A stretch of 44,331 bases of DNA from JAIQFL01 sp035295745 (GTDB lineage: Bacteria > Acidobacteriota > Terriglobia > Bryobacterales > Bryobacteraceae). Positions 41,947-44,331 of this stretch are shown piece by piece. The notes below the pieces were generated by a model. It did no database searches, was not told the origin of the DNA, and saw only the letters and a list, made by a program, of their open reading frames with translations. Where the stretch lies: the NCBI GenBank assembly GCA_035295745.1, contig DATGIL010000064.1, positions 1 through 44,331 of the forward strand, written 5' to 3'. Position 1 is the first letter of the stretch. Every line of letters begins with the position of its first letter. The position numbers were made by a program, and so were the translations under genes.

Positions 41947-42630
41947 TTACTTTGACCGCGCGCGAATGATGAACTGGTAGGCGAAGAGAGTCGGCCAAAC
42001 GCGCGCGCAGGCTACCGACAGACGTTCCAGCGAACGGACCAGCCAGGAGCCATCCCATCGCGGCAGCGCGAGGCCCACGGGAACGGCCGACGCTCGCGTC
42101 GTCTCCACTTTGAATCCGGCACGCTCCAACAGACTTACCCAGCCGCTCCAGGCGTAGAAATGCAGATGCGTGCTGTCAAACAATCCGCGCTCGTGCTGCG
42201 GAAACCGTCCCATCAGCACATTCCAGCGGAAATACCAGTGTGCGCTATTGGGCAGCGACGCCATGAGCGTGCCGCCCGGCGCCAGGCGTTCGCGGCACTC
42301 CTTCAAGAGCCGCAGAGGATCACGCAGATGCTCGATCACGTCGGCGCAGATGATGAATTCGAATTTGCCGCCTACGGGACCAAGTCCGTCGTCTAAATCG
42401 CCGCCCGAGAACTCCACGGTTGCAGGATGAGGCGTCCCTGGCCAATCGATGCAGGCGACCGCGAAGCCGCGGTCCACCAGAATCTCGGAGAGGTAACCGG
42501 CGGCGCAACCGATATCGAGGACACGACGGCCTTTTCCCTCTTGCGGGAACTGTTCCAGGAGCAGTGTATGGCTGCTGTACCGTCCCGCTTTGAATTGATA
42601 TCGGGGTTTTATTTCCGCCTGCGCGGCCAT
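41947..42630 (-). CDS. Class I SAM-dependent methyltransferase
   Basis: About 227 residues. The SAM-binding loop is RVLDIGCAAGYLSEILVDRG, followed by the acidic strand end FAVACIDWPG, FIICADVIEHLRDP (motif for the catalytic strand) and LAPGGTLMASLPNSAHWYFR. This fits the UbiG/Methyltransf_23 type seen in polyketide, quinone or cell-envelope modification. I chose the ATG at 42628-42630 because GGAG lies 6 bases upstream. An alternative ATG at 42640-42642 overlaps the previous gene's stop as TAATG. Either way it follows the amidohydrolase gene directly. The acceptor is unknown. Confidence 0.88.
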   Translation of the reverse strand: MAAQAEIKPRYQFKAGRYSSHTLLLEQFPQEGKGRRVLDIGCAAGYLSEILVDRGFAVACIDWPGTPHPATVEFSGGDLDDGLGPVGGKFEFIICADVIEHLRDPLRLLKECRERLAPGGTLMASLPNSAHWYFRWNVLMGRFPQHERGLFDSTHLHFYAWSGWVSLLERAGFKVETTRASAVPVGLALPRWDGSWLVRSLERLSVACARVWPTLFAYQFIIRARSK

Positions 42631-42641
42631 GCTTCGCTCCA

Positions 42642-43334
42642 TTATGACATGCCCGTATCGCCAGGACTTTCCGCCAAGCCGTAAAATCGCTGCGCCGAGC
42701 CGCCAAGAAGCTCTTCGCGCACCTCGATGGTTTGTGCGCCGATCGCCTGGGTGAAGGCCGCTAGCGATGCTTTCCAGCTCGTGCCGGGCAATCCGTTAGG
42801 CCAGTCGCTGCCGAACATCAAGCGGCGCGGTCCAAAGACGTTCAGGGCGTGCTGTACATAGACCCGCGGCAACCCTGCCACGGCGCTCAGCTTGCAAAAG
42901 ACGCGGTCGGATTGAGCCGCCTGCGCGAGATCGTAGGCCCACTGGTCGGGGGCCAAATCGCCCGTGCCCAGGTGATCGATGACGACGCGCAATGACGGGA
43001 ACCGCTCCATAACGCGCGGGATGAGGCCGGGAGTCGTGACCGCGTCGAGCGGGATGCCACGGTGCTCGAGCTCTATCAGGCCGGCAGGAATCTCGTCCGT
43101 GAAGCGATGGCACACACCCTTAAAGATGGAATGGCGTTGGGCCTCATCGAGCAGGTGAGGAAGCAGAGGGTCGGCGAGGTCGCACTCGATCACGATTCCA
43201 CGCACGAAGGGCGGAACTGCGATCAATTGAGGGGCAATCAGCACCGATCCTTCAAATCGGTTGCGCTTCAGAATTGTGCCCAGATAATCGAGCGGGTAGC
43301 GATCGGAGAAGGAGTGGTGGGCGTCGATGCGCAA
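42642..43334 (-). CDS. Amidohydrolase-family TIM-barrel hydrolase
   Basis: A 230-residue member of the amidohydrolase 2 group (COG3618-like). It starts MRIDAHHSFSDRYPLDYLG, where Asp-Ala-His-His is the N-terminal metal site. Further marks are GVCHRFTDE, LRVVIDHLGTGDLA (metal/catalytic His), VFCKLSAVAG and the closing LMFGSDWPNG with the catalytic Asp. It is shorter than the usual ~280 residues. The start is TTG immediately after the TAA of the preceding gene (TAATTG), with no ribosome site of its own, so reinitiation is likely. Relatives act on lactones and aromatic acids; the substrate is not given by sequence. Confidence 0.86.
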   Translation of the reverse strand: MRIDAHHSFSDRYPLDYLGTILKRNRFEGSVLIAPQLIAVPPFVRGIVIECDLADPLLPHLLDEAQRHSIFKGVCHRFTDEIPAGLIELEHRGIPLDAVTTPGLIPRVMERFPSLRVVIDHLGTGDLAPDQWAYDLAQAAQSDRVFCKLSAVAGLPRVYVQHALNVFGPRRLMFGSDWPNGLPGTSWKASLAAFTQAIGAQTIEVREELLGGSAQRFYGLAESPGDTGMS

Positions 43335-44331
43335 TTAGAAGATGAAGCTGAGGCCACCGCGGAAACTGCGTGGCGTCTCCACCAGGATCACCTGCTGGCT
43401 GTTGGCCATATTGATCGGCAGGTATCCCTGGGCCAGCATATTCCGCAAATCGGCGGTAGCTTCCATCCGCCAGGGCAGGCCCGCAAAGCCGGGGATCGGC
43501 TGGCGGATGTAGAGGTTCAGTCCCGGGGATTGCCGAATCGCCTGGGTACTGTACAGATTGCCGGCCATGGCCATACGGTGGTCATTGGTCCATTGGTAAC
43601 TGGCAATCATGTGCGTGCCTGCATGCGGAATCGTGGCGGTGACCCGACCGGTGGCGGCCTGACGGCGGCCTGCGCGAATCATTGAACGCAACTCGTCCGG
43701 ACTCTGGCTGACAAGCTCGCGATTGTCGACGGTGAGGCCTTCCATCGAACCGTACATCACTGTGGCGCTGGCATGGTCGCCCAGGTTTTGCGTCACGGCA
43801 GCAGTGTATCCGCTGCTCTTGTAATCCCCTGCATTAAAGATCGAGCTGCCCGAAAAGAGATCCGGCAGGATATCGGTTCCGCTAAATTGGCCGCCCGGTG
43901 TGACCATGGAAAGCGCGGCGTTGGCGACCGATTCCCGATGAGCCGACACGTACCAGGTTCGCGAGCCGACTTTCCGGGAGTAGGTCAATTCGTACTCCTC
44001 GCCCCTCTGGATCTTGGGCTTGCCTGCGAGCAAGGAGACGTTGGGGAACAAGCCCAGACTGCTCAAATCGCGCTGCAGGTCCGAGTCCTGCGACGACTGC
44101 CCGGCGAGATCGGGGCGGGCATTGCCGGAGGTGTACGCAAACTCCACGGCGGCGCCATCGCCGAGATCGTATTTCAGGCTGGCATACGGACTCAGGTAGT
44201 TCAGATGCTCCACGAACACCACAGAATCCATCGCGAAGCCGTAATGGATGGTAATGTTGTCCGCCACCTGCGCATGGTCGTCAAGAGACGCCGACATGGT
44301 CCGCAGCATGGGTAGTGCAGACTCATTTCCA
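43335..44331 (-). CDS. Outer-membrane beta-barrel protein, C-terminal part (runs off right edge)
   Basis: Over 330 residues remain open to the window end without a credible start, so only the C-terminal part is seen. The sequence alternates polar and hydrophobic residues in barrel style (YASLKYDLGDGAAVEFAYTS, TWYVSAHRESVANAAL, GYTAAVTQNLGDHASATVMY). It ends in an aromatic C-terminal strand, SFRGGLSFIF, the typical outer-membrane assembly signal. It may be part of a TonB-dependent or porin-type protein, but no plug is in view. It is followed without a spacer by the amidohydrolase and methyltransferase genes. Confidence 0.75.
   Translation of the reverse strand, partial: GNESALPMLRTMSASLDDHAQVADNITIHYGFAMDSVVFVEHLNYLSPYASLKYDLGDGAAVEFAYTSGNARPDLAGQSSQDSDLQRDLSSLGLFPNVSLLAGKPKIQRGEEYELTYSRKVGSRTWYVSAHRESVANAALSMVTPGGQFSGTDILPDLFSGSSIFNAGDYKSSGYTAAVTQNLGDHASATVMYGSMEGLTVDNRELVSQSPDELRSMIRAGRRQAATGRVTATIPHAGTHMIASYQWTNDHRMAMAGNLYSTQAIRQSPGLNLYIRQPIPGFAGLPWRMEATADLRNMLAQGYLPINMANSQQVILVETPRSFRGGLSFIF

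Overview
This window looks like the chromosome of an Acidobacteriota member, most likely a Solibacter/Bryobacter-type soil bacterium. The main evidence is families that are concentrated in that group. There are two acidobacterial duplicated orphan permeases (ADOP, TIGR03434 type), each led by a PadR regulator. There are several soil-associated TIGR03435-type proteins, intact and broken. Two large secreted NHL-repeat proteins end in the Solibacter-type C-terminal domain (TIGR03437). Many signal peptides, secreted peptidases and high G+C at third codon positions fit the same picture. I saw no rRNA, tRNA, CRISPR array, transposase or phage gene.

Layout. 1-3.8 kb: a minus-strand set of redox genes (SDR, NAD(P)-binding reductase, SDR, and a frameshifted SnoaL-like gene) divergent from an AraC-family regulator. 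4.4-7.5 kb: PadR1-ADOP1. 7.9-8.6 kb: two decayed TIGR03435 genes. 8.7-14.9 kb: a minus-strand train reading PadR2, ADOP2, an intact TIGR03435 protein, a frameshifted small gene, a secreted esterase fused to an SMP-30 propeller, and a small zinc-ribbon membrane protein. 15.1-22.3 kb, plus strand: secreted M28 peptidase, 1472-residue NHL protein, LigB-type ring-opening dioxygenase. 22.4-24.5 kb: S46 dipeptidyl peptidase. 24.6-28.9 kb, plus strand: TPR protein, then the tight operon tlyA-nadK-DAACS symporter. 29.3-31.6 kb: small unknown proteins and a PmoA-type (DUF6807) protein. 31.9-41.8 kb, minus strand: phosphomannose-isomerase-like cupin, second NHL protein, threonine aldolase, HemW, two tandem paralogous helical-repeat proteins with periodic CxxC pairs, and a SIMPL protein. 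41.9-44.3 kb, minus strand: methyltransferase, amidohydrolase, and the C-terminal part of an outer-membrane barrel that leaves the window on the right.

How the genes work together. A peptide and amino-acid theme recurs: M28 and S46 peptidases, an acidic-amino-acid symporter and threonine aldolase. The PadR-ADOP genes look like self-regulated membrane modules without a nearby ATPase. Intergenic DNA is unusually rich in structured repeats: two REPIN-like elements, a 132-bp tandem duplication, a ~105-bp repeat array carrying a GAGCCGCG palindrome, and paired 17-bp palindromes. Several gene remnants (SnoaL, two TIGR03435, one unknown operon gene) can be read through by assuming one-base or larger lesions.

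The least explained item is the tandem pair at 38.3-41.1 kb. It encodes ~90-residue helical modules whose CxxC pairs sit at identical residue numbers in both paralogs.
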